A stretch of 64,000 bases of DNA from positions 558,001 to 622,000 of the forward strand of contig NZ_FNGA01000001.1 of the NCBI RefSeq assembly GCF_900101105.1. Direction: 5' to 3'. Below the pieces are notes generated by a model. It was not told the DNA's origin, made no database searches, and saw nothing but the letters and a program-made list of their open reading frames with translations. This DNA comes from Maridesulfovibrio ferrireducens (GTDB lineage: Bacteria > Desulfobacterota > Desulfovibrionia > Desulfovibrionales > Desulfovibrionaceae). Shown in pieces: positions 50,983-60,149 of the stretch (positions are counted from its first letter, which is position 1; every line of letters starts with the position of its first letter). The translations under genes were made by a program, and so were the position numbers.

Positions 50983-52104
50983 ATGGAGAAAGCTTTCATG
51001 ATCAAAATGTCTGACCTCAACACCGATCAAAGGCTGGAATCTCTGACCTTGATGCCGGATTACTATCTTCAGGAAATATTCACACGCGATATCAGTAATG
51101 AAACAACTGCAAAAATTCTCGTTATTCTTTCAGAACAATCAAAAGAAATAATCCTTTCAAATTTGAATACTGTCCGCAGAGAAAAAGTTTCTTCCTTGCT
51201 TGAATCTTATTTTTCAGAACAATTATCACTAAGCGCCATTGAAATTGAACATGGATGCGAAGCTTTACTTGATCGTGTAGAAAATCTTGTAAAATCCGGA
51301 TTTATCAGACCGGCACCGACTGTTGAGATAGATGATTCTTTTTTTGATCTGTCAGCAGAGATGAAACATTTCTCAGACTCACTTCCAAGATTTGATTTTA
51401 ACCAAAATGATTTACATGATCTTATTTCGTGGTGGAATCTGGCTGCTGAAAACAGCAAAAATCTTTTCGGCAGGAAACCTGAAGTTCAAAACCTCATTTT
51501 AGAGCGACTGGACGACACATTCAGCTCATCAATTTTCAGATTATCAATTGATGACGCTAGTGACATGCTTGTTCTTAAAGAATCAAAAAAATTACGCGCT
51601 CAGATTCTCGAAGACTATAAGAAACGGGTGGACCTGATTGAAATTTTCTTTCTTTCGATTAACAGCAAACAAGACTCAAACGAACTTGCTTCAAAATTGG
51701 CCGCATTCTTTCCAGACAGTGCAGCGATGCTGAGCCGTTTATTAAAACACGGACCACTTCTGCTTTATCCAGCGGTAAAAGATCGCCTTCCGCCCGAAGA
51801 TATTGCAATGAGTCTTTTCAAACTGAAGCTTATTGAAGATGAAAACGGGCAAGCGGAAATGGAAAAATACACCCAAAAGTTTGATGACCAATTTTTCAAC
51901 AAAGGATTGTCACTGATTCTAGCAAAGATGGATGAAGAATATCTGCGAAAAATATTAGCCGAGCGCAAAAAAGCGTATACTTTGGAGCTTGAAATTAAAA
52001 TGAAAATGATAACTGACGCTGTAATATGTATTAGAAACAACGTCAGCCCATATATATTGCTCGAGCTTATGAGCAGCTATACTGTCTACGATTTTCAGGA
52101 ATAA
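50983..52104 (+). CDS. helical protein of unknown function
   Basis: 373 residues, mostly helical, acidic, no signal peptide or membrane segment. I do not recognise the family. The N-terminal part has short helix repeats such as AKILVILSEQSKEIILSNLN that recall the helical arrays of FliG or MgtE N-domains, but this is a weak impression. A conserved-looking LPRFDFNQNDLHDLISWW block lies near 130. The ATG at 50983 may be replaced by the ATG at 50998, which has GGAG 9 bases upstream. It is separated from glnA by one hairpin. Confidence 0.7.
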   Translation: MEKAFMIKMSDLNTDQRLESLTLMPDYYLQEIFTRDISNETTAKILVILSEQSKEIILSNLNTVRREKVSSLLESYFSEQLSLSAIEIEHGCEALLDRVENLVKSGFIRPAPTVEIDDSFFDLSAEMKHFSDSLPRFDFNQNDLHDLISWWNLAAENSKNLFGRKPEVQNLILERLDDTFSSSIFRLSIDDASDMLVLKESKKLRAQILEDYKKRVDLIEIFFLSINSKQDSNELASKLAAFFPDSAAMLSRLLKHGPLLLYPAVKDRLPPEDIAMSLFKLKLIEDENGQAEMEKYTQKFDDQFFNKGLSLILAKMDEEYLRKILAERKKAYTLELEIKMKMITDAVICIRNNVSPYILLELMSSYTVYDFQE

Positions 52105-52130
52105 CGAATGTTTGTAAACCTTCAATCAAA

Positions 52131-53504
52131 CTATTTCCCGCTGATACTATATTTTTTCAGCTTATACTGAAGCAGGCTTTTAGAAAGTCCCAACATTTCA
52201 GCGGCATCAACCTTCACAAAATTACTTTGCACCAAAGCTCTGCGAACAAGAGTTGCCTCAATTTTATCTAAAGCCTGAGCCAGATTGATTTTGGTAGGTA
52301 ACAAATCGACAGCACTTTTAAACTGTGCTTCTTCGTCTTTAATTTCAGCGGGAAGATCATCCGTATTGATAACCGTTCCGGAAGTAAGAACAACGCAGCG
52401 CTCAATAACGTTTTGAAGCTGACGAACATTTCCCGGCCACTCATAAGCGGACATGTAATCCATCGCAGCAGGTGAAAATCCTTCAAACTTTTTATCATTC
52501 TCCGCTGAATACTTAGCTAAAAAATGATCAATCATAAAAGGAATATCTTCTCTGCGCTCACGAAGCGGAGGAAGTTCAATACTCACAACATTAAGTCTGT
52601 AATAAAGATCTTCGCGGAAAGTTCCATTCTCAACAGCTTCCTTTAAATTTTTATTAGTCGCAGCAACAATTCGGATATTTATTTTTATAGACTCAACTCC
52701 GCCTACCCGTTCAATTGTTTTTTCCTGCAATACTCTTAAAAGCTTAACCTGCATGTCATGAGAAAGTTCGCCTATCTCATCAAGAAACAGTGTTCCCTTG
52801 TCCGCCATTTCAAAACGTCCGCGCCTAAGAGCTACAGCACCGGTGAAAGACCCCTTTTCATGACCGAAAAGCTCACTTTCGAGCACCCCAGCACTAAGAG
52901 CCATGCAGTTTACTGAGATAAAAGGATTATCACAACGCGGAGAGGACTGATGTAGAGCCTGAGCTACCAATTCCTTACCGGTACCGGATTCTCCTGTAAT
53001 AAGAACTGTCGAATTGCCCGGAGCAGCTTTTTGAATCATCTCAAAAACCTGAAGCATCGGCTTTGAACGACCAATTATATTATTCGGAGAGTAGCGATCT
53101 TTAATCTGTTCGCGAAGCATTCTGTTTTCACGCTGCGTTTTCGCGAACTGGGCGGCCTTTGTTACTGAGAGCATCAGCTCTTCATTGGCAAAAGGCTTGG
53201 TAATATAATCAAATGCCCCTATTTTCATAGCTTCAACTGCTGACTCAATTGAACCAAACGCAGTCATAATTATCACAGGAATATGAGAAAAATTCTTTTT
53301 AACATGCTCAAGTACATCGCGTCCGGTGAGCTTCGGCATCTTCATATCGGTTATAACCAGATCCACTTCTGATTCATCGAGAAAAGCCAGACCTGTTTCG
53401 GGGTCTGAAAGCGCAGTAATATTATATCCCTCATCGGAAAGCATAGCTTCAAGAATGAGGAGGTAATTTTGTTCATCGTCCAATATCAAAATGTTAGTAG
53501 CCAT
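52131..53504 (-). CDS. sigma-54-dependent response regulator (NtrC/AtoC type)
   Basis: 457 residues. The receiver domain (1-115) has phospho-acceptor Asp53 in LVITDMKMPK. The AAA+ domain (about 142-380) has Walker A GESGTGKE (171-178), GSFTGA (218-223, in place of the canonical GAFTGA) and Walker B GTLFLDEIGE. The Fis-type HTH is at the C-terminus (LVQSNFVKVDAAEMLGLSKSLLQ). It activates sigma-54 promoters. It is 48 bases downstream of the sensor kinase gene on the same strand. Confidence 0.95.
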   Translation of the reverse strand: MATNILILDDEQNYLLILEAMLSDEGYNITALSDPETGLAFLDESEVDLVITDMKMPKLTGRDVLEHVKKNFSHIPVIIMTAFGSIESAVEAMKIGAFDYITKPFANEELMLSVTKAAQFAKTQRENRMLREQIKDRYSPNNIIGRSKPMLQVFEMIQKAAPGNSTVLITGESGTGKELVAQALHQSSPRCDNPFISVNCMALSAGVLESELFGHEKGSFTGAVALRRGRFEMADKGTLFLDEIGELSHDMQVKLLRVLQEKTIERVGGVESIKINIRIVAATNKNLKEAVENGTFREDLYYRLNVVSIELPPLRERREDIPFMIDHFLAKYSAENDKKFEGFSPAAMDYMSAYEWPGNVRQLQNVIERCVVLTSGTVINTDDLPAEIKDEEAQFKSAVDLLPTKINLAQALDKIEATLVRRALVQSNFVKVDAAEMLGLSKSLLQYKLKKYSISGK

Positions 53505-53551
53505 AAATTATTACTCTATCCAAAATTTTAAAATCAGCACCAATAAAAGTG

Positions 53552-54985
53552 CTAGCAATCATGTTTTGCAGATAAAAAGACTTCTATCCGCGCGCCGCCT
53601 TCAGGATTATTCCCTACAGTTAATCTTCCCTCATGGTTTTCCACAATATTACTTACAATGGCAAGCCCGAGGCCCGTTCCGCTGTCTTTAGTTGTAAAGA
53701 AAGGATCTTTAACTTTATCAACTATATCAGCGTTAAAACCCGGTCCTGTGTCTGAAAAAACAATTGATAAACCATCTGCAACTTCATTGATAGAAATACG
53801 TATACTGCCGTCCTTCTCTATGGCCTGCACAGCATTCCCGACAAGATTGTAAAAAGCACGATAAAGTAAATCCTCATCAGCACATATTTTATGACCATGC
53901 ACATATTCAAGCTTAATCTCAATACCGCTTTCGTGACATTTCGGTTCTAGAAAAGTAGCTATTTTATCAAGTAAATCAGAGGTATCAATTAAAACAAACG
54001 TTAGTTTACGAGGTCTTGCGTAATCAAGAAAATCGCTAACAGTACGGCTGAGCCTTTTACACTCTTCATGAATAGCCGAAAGAATTCTCGTATTCATCGG
54101 ATCGACATCTTTCATTCTTTTAAGAAGCAGTTCTGAACTGGAACTTATTATTCCTAAAGGATTACGAATTTCATGCGCAACGCCCGAAACCATACGCCCT
54201 ATACTTGCAAGCTTTTCACTTTGATTCAGTTCCCTTTCAAAGGCCTGCCTGTCTTTCATCCGCTGTGCATTAATGATATCTGCACGCTTGATAATCATCA
54301 TGATGGTAGCAAATAAAATCAACGCTGAACAACACGATGTAAAGAGTATCAGCCTCTCAAAATTTATAACTGACTGGTAATCCTCAGTAATATCTTGAGT
54401 AAGGACCAAGGCTCCCATAATGATATTTTCTTCAATATTCAAACTCTGTTCTGAACGCAGAGGATAAACTATCTTCAAAAGCATTGTTCCCGGACGCATA
54501 TTAAAATCAAAAATCGCGCCTATCGCAGACTTTTTACTTATAAATTCATATTTCGGCTTACCGCTTTCAAGAACGGAGGTAATAACTTCACCGCCTAAAT
54601 CTTCTTTCCCTATATTCTCTTTATTCAATGAATACGAAATAATAAGGCTGGGATCATAAATACGCACTTCACTGACTTTATAACTATGAACAGTAGAACG
54701 AATTACCTGATCCAGACGGTCCATCTGTTCTTCGTTTTTTAACCCGATTTTACCATAACCGATGATCGTCGGCAGAATAAAACGCCTATATATCTGATGA
54801 TTAAGGTTTTCAGCCTGTAACAGTGCAAATTCCTTATGCTTTTCCAGAAGGGTTTCATCTGCATGCTTCGCAAGAAAAACAGAAAGGCCCAAGCTGCTTG
54901 CTACAATAACTACCAGCAAAGTCCATGATAGTAATTTAACCAGCTGAAAAGACTGCATCTGCGGATCTTTAGGTTTGGAATTCAA
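53552..54985 (-). CDS. membrane sensor histidine kinase
   Basis: 477 residues from the TTG at 54983-54985, which has AAGGAG 9 bases upstream; the more distal TTG lacks such support. Two membrane segments (about 17-38 and 210-232) enclose a periplasmic sensor domain of about 170 residues. The HisKA motif is VAHEIRNPLGIIS (phospho-His), followed by an ATPase domain with N box DEDLLYRAFYNLVGNAV, G1 SDTGPGFNADI and G2 GTGLGLAIVSNIV. It pairs with the adjacent NtrC-type regulator. The signal sensed is unknown. Confidence 0.92.
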   Translation of the reverse strand: MNSKPKDPQMQSFQLVKLLSWTLLVVIVASSLGLSVFLAKHADETLLEKHKEFALLQAENLNHQIYRRFILPTIIGYGKIGLKNEEQMDRLDQVIRSTVHSYKVSEVRIYDPSLIISYSLNKENIGKEDLGGEVITSVLESGKPKYEFISKKSAIGAIFDFNMRPGTMLLKIVYPLRSEQSLNIEENIIMGALVLTQDITEDYQSVINFERLILFTSCCSALILFATIMMIIKRADIINAQRMKDRQAFERELNQSEKLASIGRMVSGVAHEIRNPLGIISSSSELLLKRMKDVDPMNTRILSAIHEECKRLSRTVSDFLDYARPRKLTFVLIDTSDLLDKIATFLEPKCHESGIEIKLEYVHGHKICADEDLLYRAFYNLVGNAVQAIEKDGSIRISINEVADGLSIVFSDTGPGFNADIVDKVKDPFFTTKDSGTGLGLAIVSNIVENHEGRLTVGNNPEGGARIEVFLSAKHDC

Positions 54986-55171
54986 GTGTTGAAGCTCCTT
55001 ATTAAAAGGCAATAATGCCGACTTTACCCTTTAAAAATCATAATTATGGCAAACTAATTTCATTATTCAGCTCAATCCTGTGAAATCATCTTTATAAGCC
55101 TTATGCAACAAAATCAAATCGGTCATCCATTAATATGAACGACCGATTTTAAAATATTCTACCAAATAGGG

Positions 55172-55195
55172 TTTCCAAAGGGGATTATCCCCTTT
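55172..55195 (-). other. perfect hairpin downstream of pgi
   Basis: CCAAAGGGGATTATCCCCTTTGG is a nearly perfect 10-bp stem, 33 bases after the pgi stop, but without a T-run. It may still stabilise the transcript end. The whole gap 55013-55228 contains nothing else I can name. Confidence 0.5.
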
Positions 55196-55228
55196 GGTCC
55201 AGCTGAAAGCGAAATCATTTATCAAATC

Positions 55229-56572
55229 TTAAAAAATCTGTTCTTCGCGTTTGGTGCTCAAAAAAGCTTCCAGATCGTTTTTTTCTTCCTGCAATCCATC
55301 TGCTCCTAAACGAGCTTTGGCAAGACGCTTTCCAAGTTCAACAGCCGGCTGATCAATCGGATTAATACCCATCATCCAGCCTGTGAAAATGGTTGCCGCC
55401 ATAAGAACCCCCATCAATCGTCCGGCTGATTCTTCGGAAGCCTCAGCCATCTTAAATTCTACCAAAGGAACATCGTTGGCCGACAGGGCCATTTTTGTTC
55501 CGAGCCCTTCAGCGTGAATCAGATCTCCAAAACTTTTTCCTTTGATATATGAAAATTTATCCGGGATATCCTCAAGGAACTTTTCTCCGTGAGGAAGAGA
55601 ATCACAAGTTAAAAACAAACACCCCTTGTTCCGCGGCCCGTCTAAAAACATCTGATTAACGGAATGCTGATCAGTTGCACCGACTGCCGGAATAGGCTGA
55701 CTGCCTTTACCTTCCTTGCCTAAACTTTCAGCCCATAGCTGTGCAAACCATTGCCCGAAACAGGCCCACTGAGGGATATAAGAGAAAAATATCAGCTCAT
55801 TGTAACCTTTTTCCATCAGCGTGGCATTCCAGCAGGCTATTTTATATGATGGGTGATTAAGAAGTGTCTCAGCATCAAGAGTGGAAGATGCAAGCGAAGA
55901 CAATACAGCGGAAGCTCCTTCCACCAGCGAGCGATAATCAATTCCCATAAACATAGCCGGAAGTAAGCCTACAGCAGAAAGGACAGAATACCTTCCGCCA
56001 AGATTGTCAGGAACTTCTAAAGTACGAATAGAAAGCTCATCAGCCTGTTCACGAAGAAAACCGCTTTTCTTGTCTGTTACAAACAAAAAATTACGATTCC
56101 ATTTCTCACCCAGCTTCTTCTGCATCTTTTTACGGATTAGAAAATATTGACTGATAGTTTCAATTGTTCCACCAGATTTGGAAACAACTGCAACGAGAGT
56201 TTTTTCAAGAGGGAGTTTTTCAAGATAAGATTCAAGGGTCTTGGCGCAGACGTTATCACCTATCCAAAACCAGGGGCCTTTGTGACAGGGCTCATCCTGC
56301 TCTGAGAAAAAAGCTTTCTGCAATGCTCTTGCTCCGAGGACGGAACCGCCGATTCCGAGCAGCAGCATGTGATCAAAGCCTTTAACATAGTCCTCAAGAC
56401 CTTCAAGATCGTATAAAAGTTCCGCCATGTATGGCATGGAACAGAATGGTAATTTACCTTCGGCAACTTCTTTGCTGAATCTGGCGGAAATTGCATCCGC
56501 AGAAGCATACTTTGATTTTATATCAAGCTTATCCTGCCAACTGTCAGTCCAGTCAATAATGTTCGTTGCCAT
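55229..56572 (-). CDS. pgi: glucose-6-phosphate isomerase
   Basis: 447 residues from the ATG at 56570-56572, which has GGAGATT upstream; a TTG two codons earlier is less likely. Motifs include LLGIGGSVLGARAL (about 70-83), VVSKSGGTIETISQY (about 132-146) and the C-terminal GATDQHSVNQMFLDG. It interconverts glucose 6-phosphate and fructose 6-phosphate. It lies downstream of the aminotransferase with a hairpin between, so separate transcription is likely. Confidence 0.95.
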   Translation of the reverse strand: MATNIIDWTDSWQDKLDIKSKYASADAISARFSKEVAEGKLPFCSMPYMAELLYDLEGLEDYVKGFDHMLLLGIGGSVLGARALQKAFFSEQDEPCHKGPWFWIGDNVCAKTLESYLEKLPLEKTLVAVVSKSGGTIETISQYFLIRKKMQKKLGEKWNRNFLFVTDKKSGFLREQADELSIRTLEVPDNLGGRYSVLSAVGLLPAMFMGIDYRSLVEGASAVLSSLASSTLDAETLLNHPSYKIACWNATLMEKGYNELIFFSYIPQWACFGQWFAQLWAESLGKEGKGSQPIPAVGATDQHSVNQMFLDGPRNKGCLFLTCDSLPHGEKFLEDIPDKFSYIKGKSFGDLIHAEGLGTKMALSANDVPLVEFKMAEASEESAGRLMGVLMAATIFTGWMMGINPIDQPAVELGKRLAKARLGADGLQEEKNDLEAFLSTKREEQIF

Positions 56573-56602
56573 ACTCAATCTCCGCGATTAATGGTTCGTA
56601 AG

Positions 56603-56638
56603 CCTCTCCCGGAAAGATGTAATCTTTTCCGGGAGAGG
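56603..56638 (-). other. long hairpin between the aminotransferase and pgi
   Basis: CCTCTCCCGGAAAGA pairs with TCTTTTCCGGGAGAGG (one bulge) with a 5-base loop. It is 45 bases after the aminotransferase stop and 31 bases before pgi. There is no T-run, so it may be an attenuator, a stabilising hairpin or a weak terminator. Confidence 0.6.
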
Positions 56639-56682
56639 TAAGATCCTATTACTAATCAAATATGACTATCTTTACGAACATT

Positions 56683-57858
56683 TTATTTTTTCATCAACAC
56701 TTTCCCGACTTTTTCCAATGAAGTTTTGAGAACCTCATCATCAAGAGCATAAGAAAAACGAATACAACGGTCATCGCCGAAAGCGGAACCGGGAACTAAG
56801 GCAATGCCTGCTTCTTCCAGAATTTTAGTACACATGGAAGCGGAATCAGGTGTTTCTTCGTCGAAGAAAGTATTCAAAACGGGGAACAGATAAAATGCTC
56901 CATCAGGTTTAGGACAAATAACTCCGGGCCATGAAGAAATAATATCATAAGCAAGATCTCTGCGTCTCTGGAAGGCAACAGTCATTTTATCAATCAAGTC
57001 CCAAGGACCTTCGAATGCTGCTACCGCGGCTTTCTGTGTCATGGAATTAACATTCGAAGTGGACTGTCCCTGAATCTTAATCATTGCTTTAACTAAGTCA
57101 GGATGAGCAAGAGAAGTTCCAACGCGCCATCCTGTCATGCAAAAACTTTTGGACAATGCGCCGACAATAGCTACGTCTTCAGGATACTTTTCCCAGAAAT
57201 TAGAAAGTGTAGAATAAGTCGCAGGTTTGTAAACAAGTCTATCGTAAACTTCATCTGAAATAATGAAAATTCCTTTCTTTCTAGCCCATTCAGCAATTTC
57301 AGTAAGATGATCCTGAGGGTAATGTCCGCCTGTCGGATTGGAAGGAGTGTTTAAAACAAGAACTTTTGTTCTAGGAGTACAAGCCGCTTCCAAATCTTTA
57401 ACCTGAGCAAGAAAACCGGATTCAGCCGTTGTCGGAACAATTACTGGTTTGCCTTCTGCAAGTTCAACCATCGGAGGATAACTAACCCAATAAGGAGCAG
57501 GAATAAGAACTTCATCGCCTGGATCAATCAGAGCCATGAACAGATTGTAAAGTGAATGTTTCCCGCCATTACTGATGATTGTGTTTTCTGCTTTGGCTGT
57601 AACATCGTAAAATCTTTTGTAGTAACCGGCAACAGCTGTGCGCAGTTCAGGAATTCCGGGAACCGGGGTATAACGGGTGAAACCTTCATCGACAGCTTTT
57701 TTCATAGCATCACAAACATGTTGTGGAGTCTGAAAATCAGGTTCGCCAACCGCAAGGCTGACAATTTCTTTGCCCTGTGCGCGCAGTTCCTGTGCTTTTG
57801 CATTGACCGCCAAAGTTGCGGACGGCTTTGCTCTCATAAGTCTTTCAGAAATTTTCAT
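56683..57858 (-). CDS. aspC: aspartate aminotransferase (fold type I)
   Basis: 391 residues. The PLP lysine is Lys237 in VGALSKSFCMTGWRVG. Other motifs are LAVGEPDFQTP (about 35-45), APYWVSYP, NTPSNPTGG and SDEVYDRLVY, together typical of subgroup I-beta or I-gamma aspartate transaminases. It interconverts aspartate and oxaloacetate. It has a GCAGGAAAG site just before the ATG. The divergent gap above (57859-58172) contains the promoter of the small lipoprotein gene. Confidence 0.92.
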   Translation of the reverse strand: MKISERLMRAKPSATLAVNAKAQELRAQGKEIVSLAVGEPDFQTPQHVCDAMKKAVDEGFTRYTPVPGIPELRTAVAGYYKRFYDVTAKAENTIISNGGKHSLYNLFMALIDPGDEVLIPAPYWVSYPPMVELAEGKPVIVPTTAESGFLAQVKDLEAACTPRTKVLVLNTPSNPTGGHYPQDHLTEIAEWARKKGIFIISDEVYDRLVYKPATYSTLSNFWEKYPEDVAIVGALSKSFCMTGWRVGTSLAHPDLVKAMIKIQGQSTSNVNSMTQKAAVAAFEGPWDLIDKMTVAFQRRRDLAYDIISSWPGVICPKPDGAFYLFPVLNTFFDEETPDSASMCTKILEEAGIALVPGSAFGDDRCIRFSYALDDEVLKTSLEKVGKVLMKK

Positions 57859-58172
57859 ATCGCTTTCCTGCTGCTTCAGTTATATGTTATTCCCCGATCA
57901 ATGACTTGCTTTTGCCCCACTGACATCGGGAGCAATTTTCACAAAAATGACCGGTTACCGATTACCACTCTTTTTTATAAAACAAATTTGGGTTAGAAAT
58001 CTTGAACATACTTTGCTTATATGACTTATTAAATATAATTCAAAAGAAGATGAACGTAAATCTTTCTGTGGGCTATATCCTGCTTTCCACCGTAACTTTA
58101 TAACCATTAACCGAAACAAACCTTTTTGCAAATCAGGTTCACCCCTGCTAAGATCTCAAATCAGGAGCTAAA
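57859..58172. other. non-coding gap between aspC and the small lipoprotein gene
   Basis: 314 bases, AT-rich. Apart from the sigma-70 promoter at 58126-58154 described next, it holds the leader of aspC on the other strand. I see no hairpin or operator worth naming. Confidence 0.5.
58126..58154 (+). promoter_or_regulatory. probable promoter of the small lipoprotein and fts genes
   Basis: TTGCAA (58126-58131) and TAAGAT (58149-58154) are separated by 17 bases. It is 19 bases upstream of the start codon of the lipoprotein gene, so the transcript would have a short leader. Confidence 0.5.
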
Positions 58173-58532
58173 ATGACCTACAGAATAATATTTTTGATTA
58201 CATTGCTTATGACCCTTGCCGCATGTGCGGCCGTTCCCATGAATGGTGACGTTACAATCGGAGACAGCGATCTGGGATCAGCTAAAATGTCTGCAACCAG
58301 AAACCCCACCTTGAAATCACACGCCACATACTCCATCGTTTCAGAACTTCCGGACGGAGCAGTATACAAAGGTAAAATACAAAGTGATCTTAAATCTGTC
58401 ACTATGTTCAGTAACGACGGTAAAAGCATGAAATGCAACTTTAAAGTAAATGATTTAGTCAAAGGATTTGAATCCGGCGGAACAGGATCATGCACAACTT
58501 CTGAAGGACAGAACTTAAACGTAAAATTCTAG
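58173..58532 (+). CDS. small lipoprotein of unknown function
   Basis: 119 residues. The signal peptide (MTYRIIFLITLLMTLAACA) ends at a lipobox LAAC, so Cys18 would be lipidated. The mature part is about 100 residues, beta-rich and mostly polar with a Cys pair (about 88 and 108) that could form a disulfide. No family is recognised. CAGGAG is 6 bases upstream of the ATG. It is 27 bases upstream of ftsE, and may be co-transcribed with it. Confidence 0.75.
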   Translation: MTYRIIFLITLLMTLAACAAVPMNGDVTIGDSDLGSAKMSATRNPTLKSHATYSIVSELPDGAVYKGKIQSDLKSVTMFSNDGKSMKCNFKVNDLVKGFESGGTGSCTTSEGQNLNVKF

Positions 58533-58559
58533 CCTTTCAACAACAAGGCACTATTTAAT

Positions 58560-59246
58560 ATGATCCGACTTAATCGCCTGTCGTACAGCTTCGGCTCAAA
58601 CTGGGCACTCAAAGATATCTCTCTGCATGTTGATAAGGGAGAATTCATATTCCTCACCGGACATTCCGGGGCAGGCAAGACTACACTTATGCGTCTGCTT
58701 TATGGAGCTCTGCCGGTAACAAGAGGACAGGCAAGCGTAGCAGGATATGACCTTCATAATATAAAACGTAAACATATTCCAAATCTGAGGCGTGAACTCG
58801 GAGTGGTTTTTCAGGATTTTAAAATTTTACCGAACCGCTCAGTTTATGAAAATGTGGCTCTGGCGCTTACAGTCAGAAGTATGCCCAAATCCATAATTGA
58901 TAAAAGAGTAAGGGCTATCATACGCGCTCTGGGTCTCGAAAGTAAAACCTATTCCAATTGCCACAAACTTTCCGGCGGTGAACAGCAACGTGTGGCAATA
59001 GCAAGATCAATGGTAGTTAATCCCAAACTGATCCTTGCAGATGAACCCACAGGCAATCTAGATTTTGAACTTTCCATGCACCTGATGGATGTGTTCAAGC
59101 AATTTCACACCCACGGAACAACCATAATAATGGCCACTCACAGCCGTGAAATACTCCGCACAGTGCCGGATGCAAAAATTATTCACCTTGAAGACGGGCA
59201 GATATGTGAGCCTCCGGATTATATCCTTTCGGAGTTAAACCTATGA
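58560..59246 (+). CDS. ftsE: cell division ATP-binding protein FtsE
   Basis: 228 residues. Walker A is GHSGAGKT (34-41), the signature [15 protein letters not shown] (about 138-152) and Walker [13 protein letters not shown] follow, with the D-loop and the switch His in MATHSREI. FtsE pairs with FtsX to regulate cell-wall hydrolases at the septum. Its stop overlaps the ftsX start as ATGA (59243-59246), so the two are coupled as in other bacteria. Confidence 0.96.
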   Translation: MIRLNRLSYSFGSNWALKDISLHVDKGEFIFLTGHSGAGKTTLMRLLYGALPVTRGQASVAGYDLHNIKRKHIPNLRRELGVVFQDFKILPNRSVYENVALALTVRSMPKSIIDKRVRAIIRALGLESKTYSNCHKLSGGEQQRVAIARSMVVNPKLILADEPTGNLDFELSMHLMDVFKQFHTHGTTIIMATHSREILRTVPDAKIIHLEDGQICEPPDYILSELNL

Positions 59247-60124
59247 TTTTTCTTCTTTTCAGACTGATAGGCAGAGGGATACGGGACTTAGGACTTCATC
59301 CCTGGGCAAACCTTTTTACGCTTATCGCAGTCACAATGGTTTCTCTGCTTGCAGGACTTTTTATGGTCACCCTGCATAACGTAAATCAGGAATTACTGAA
59401 AAGCAGAGGACAAGTTCAAATCCAGCTTTTCTGGCAGGCTGAAACTTCTTCTGACGAATACAGCAAGCAATGGGAAAATCTCTCAAAACTTGAGGGATTA
59501 AAAGAAATTAGAACATTTACACCTGACGAAGCATTGAAACAGCTTTCCGAAGCCCTAAGCGGAACCGATGACTTTTCATGGATGAAAGAAGGTAATAATC
59601 CACTTCAACCAACCGCACTGCTGGCTTTTTCAGTTGAGCCGGGGGTTGAAAATGAAATGTGGGCAACCGATCTTCTCAACCAGCTTAAAGCTCTTCCTTT
59701 TGTTGATAAGGTTCATTACAATCCTTTGCAGATCGATTTAGCCAGAGGTTGGATCAACCTTACACAATCCGTAATATGGCCCATAATCGGATTTCTGGGA
59801 CTAGTCGTTGCACTTGTAGTCGGTAACACCATCCGCCTCTCACTCATGACTCGTAAAGACGAGATAGAAATTCTTTCTTTAGTAGGCGCAAAACAATGGT
59901 TTATCCGTCTGCCCCTTCTTACCGGAGGAGCACTGCTCGGGTTATTGGGAAGTTCCATAGCACTCGGAACACTCTACGGTGCGCAAAGATTTTTCGAGGA
60001 CGCCTTAAATTTTCCGCCGCTGTTTATGAAACTGACATTTCTGCCGCCTGAACAATGCGGAGCTCTCATCGGAGCTGTCACTCTGATCGGAATGCTGAGC
60101 AGTTTTGTCGCTGTACGCGGCTAA
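59243..60124 (+). CDS. ftsX: cell division membrane protein FtsX
   Basis: 293 residues with four membrane segments: about 20-45, 173-195, 222-246 and 270-290. A periplasmic domain of about 120 residues lies after the first segment (about 55-165), with the loop that controls murein hydrolase activators. The C-terminal part includes [27 protein letters not shown], the typical FtsX/permease motif. It is coupled to ftsE and ends 25 bases before ilvD. Confidence 0.94.
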   Translation: MIFLLFRLIGRGIRDLGLHPWANLFTLIAVTMVSLLAGLFMVTLHNVNQELLKSRGQVQIQLFWQAETSSDEYSKQWENLSKLEGLKEIRTFTPDEALKQLSEALSGTDDFSWMKEGNNPLQPTALLAFSVEPGVENEMWATDLLNQLKALPFVDKVHYNPLQIDLARGWINLTQSVIWPIIGFLGLVVALVVGNTIRLSLMTRKDEIEILSLVGAKQWFIRLPLLTGGALLGLLGSSIALGTLYGAQRFFEDALNFPPLFMKLTFLPPEQCGALIGAVTLIGMLSSFVAVRG

Positions 60125-60149
60125 TTTTAATAATTTGATAGAGGACTTT

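Noticed and set aside
52849-52854. GSFTGA instead of GAFTGA in the NtrC-type activator as a sign of altered sigma-54 contact
   Set aside because: The Ala to Ser change is a known natural variant in functional activators of this family, so it does not signal loss of function.
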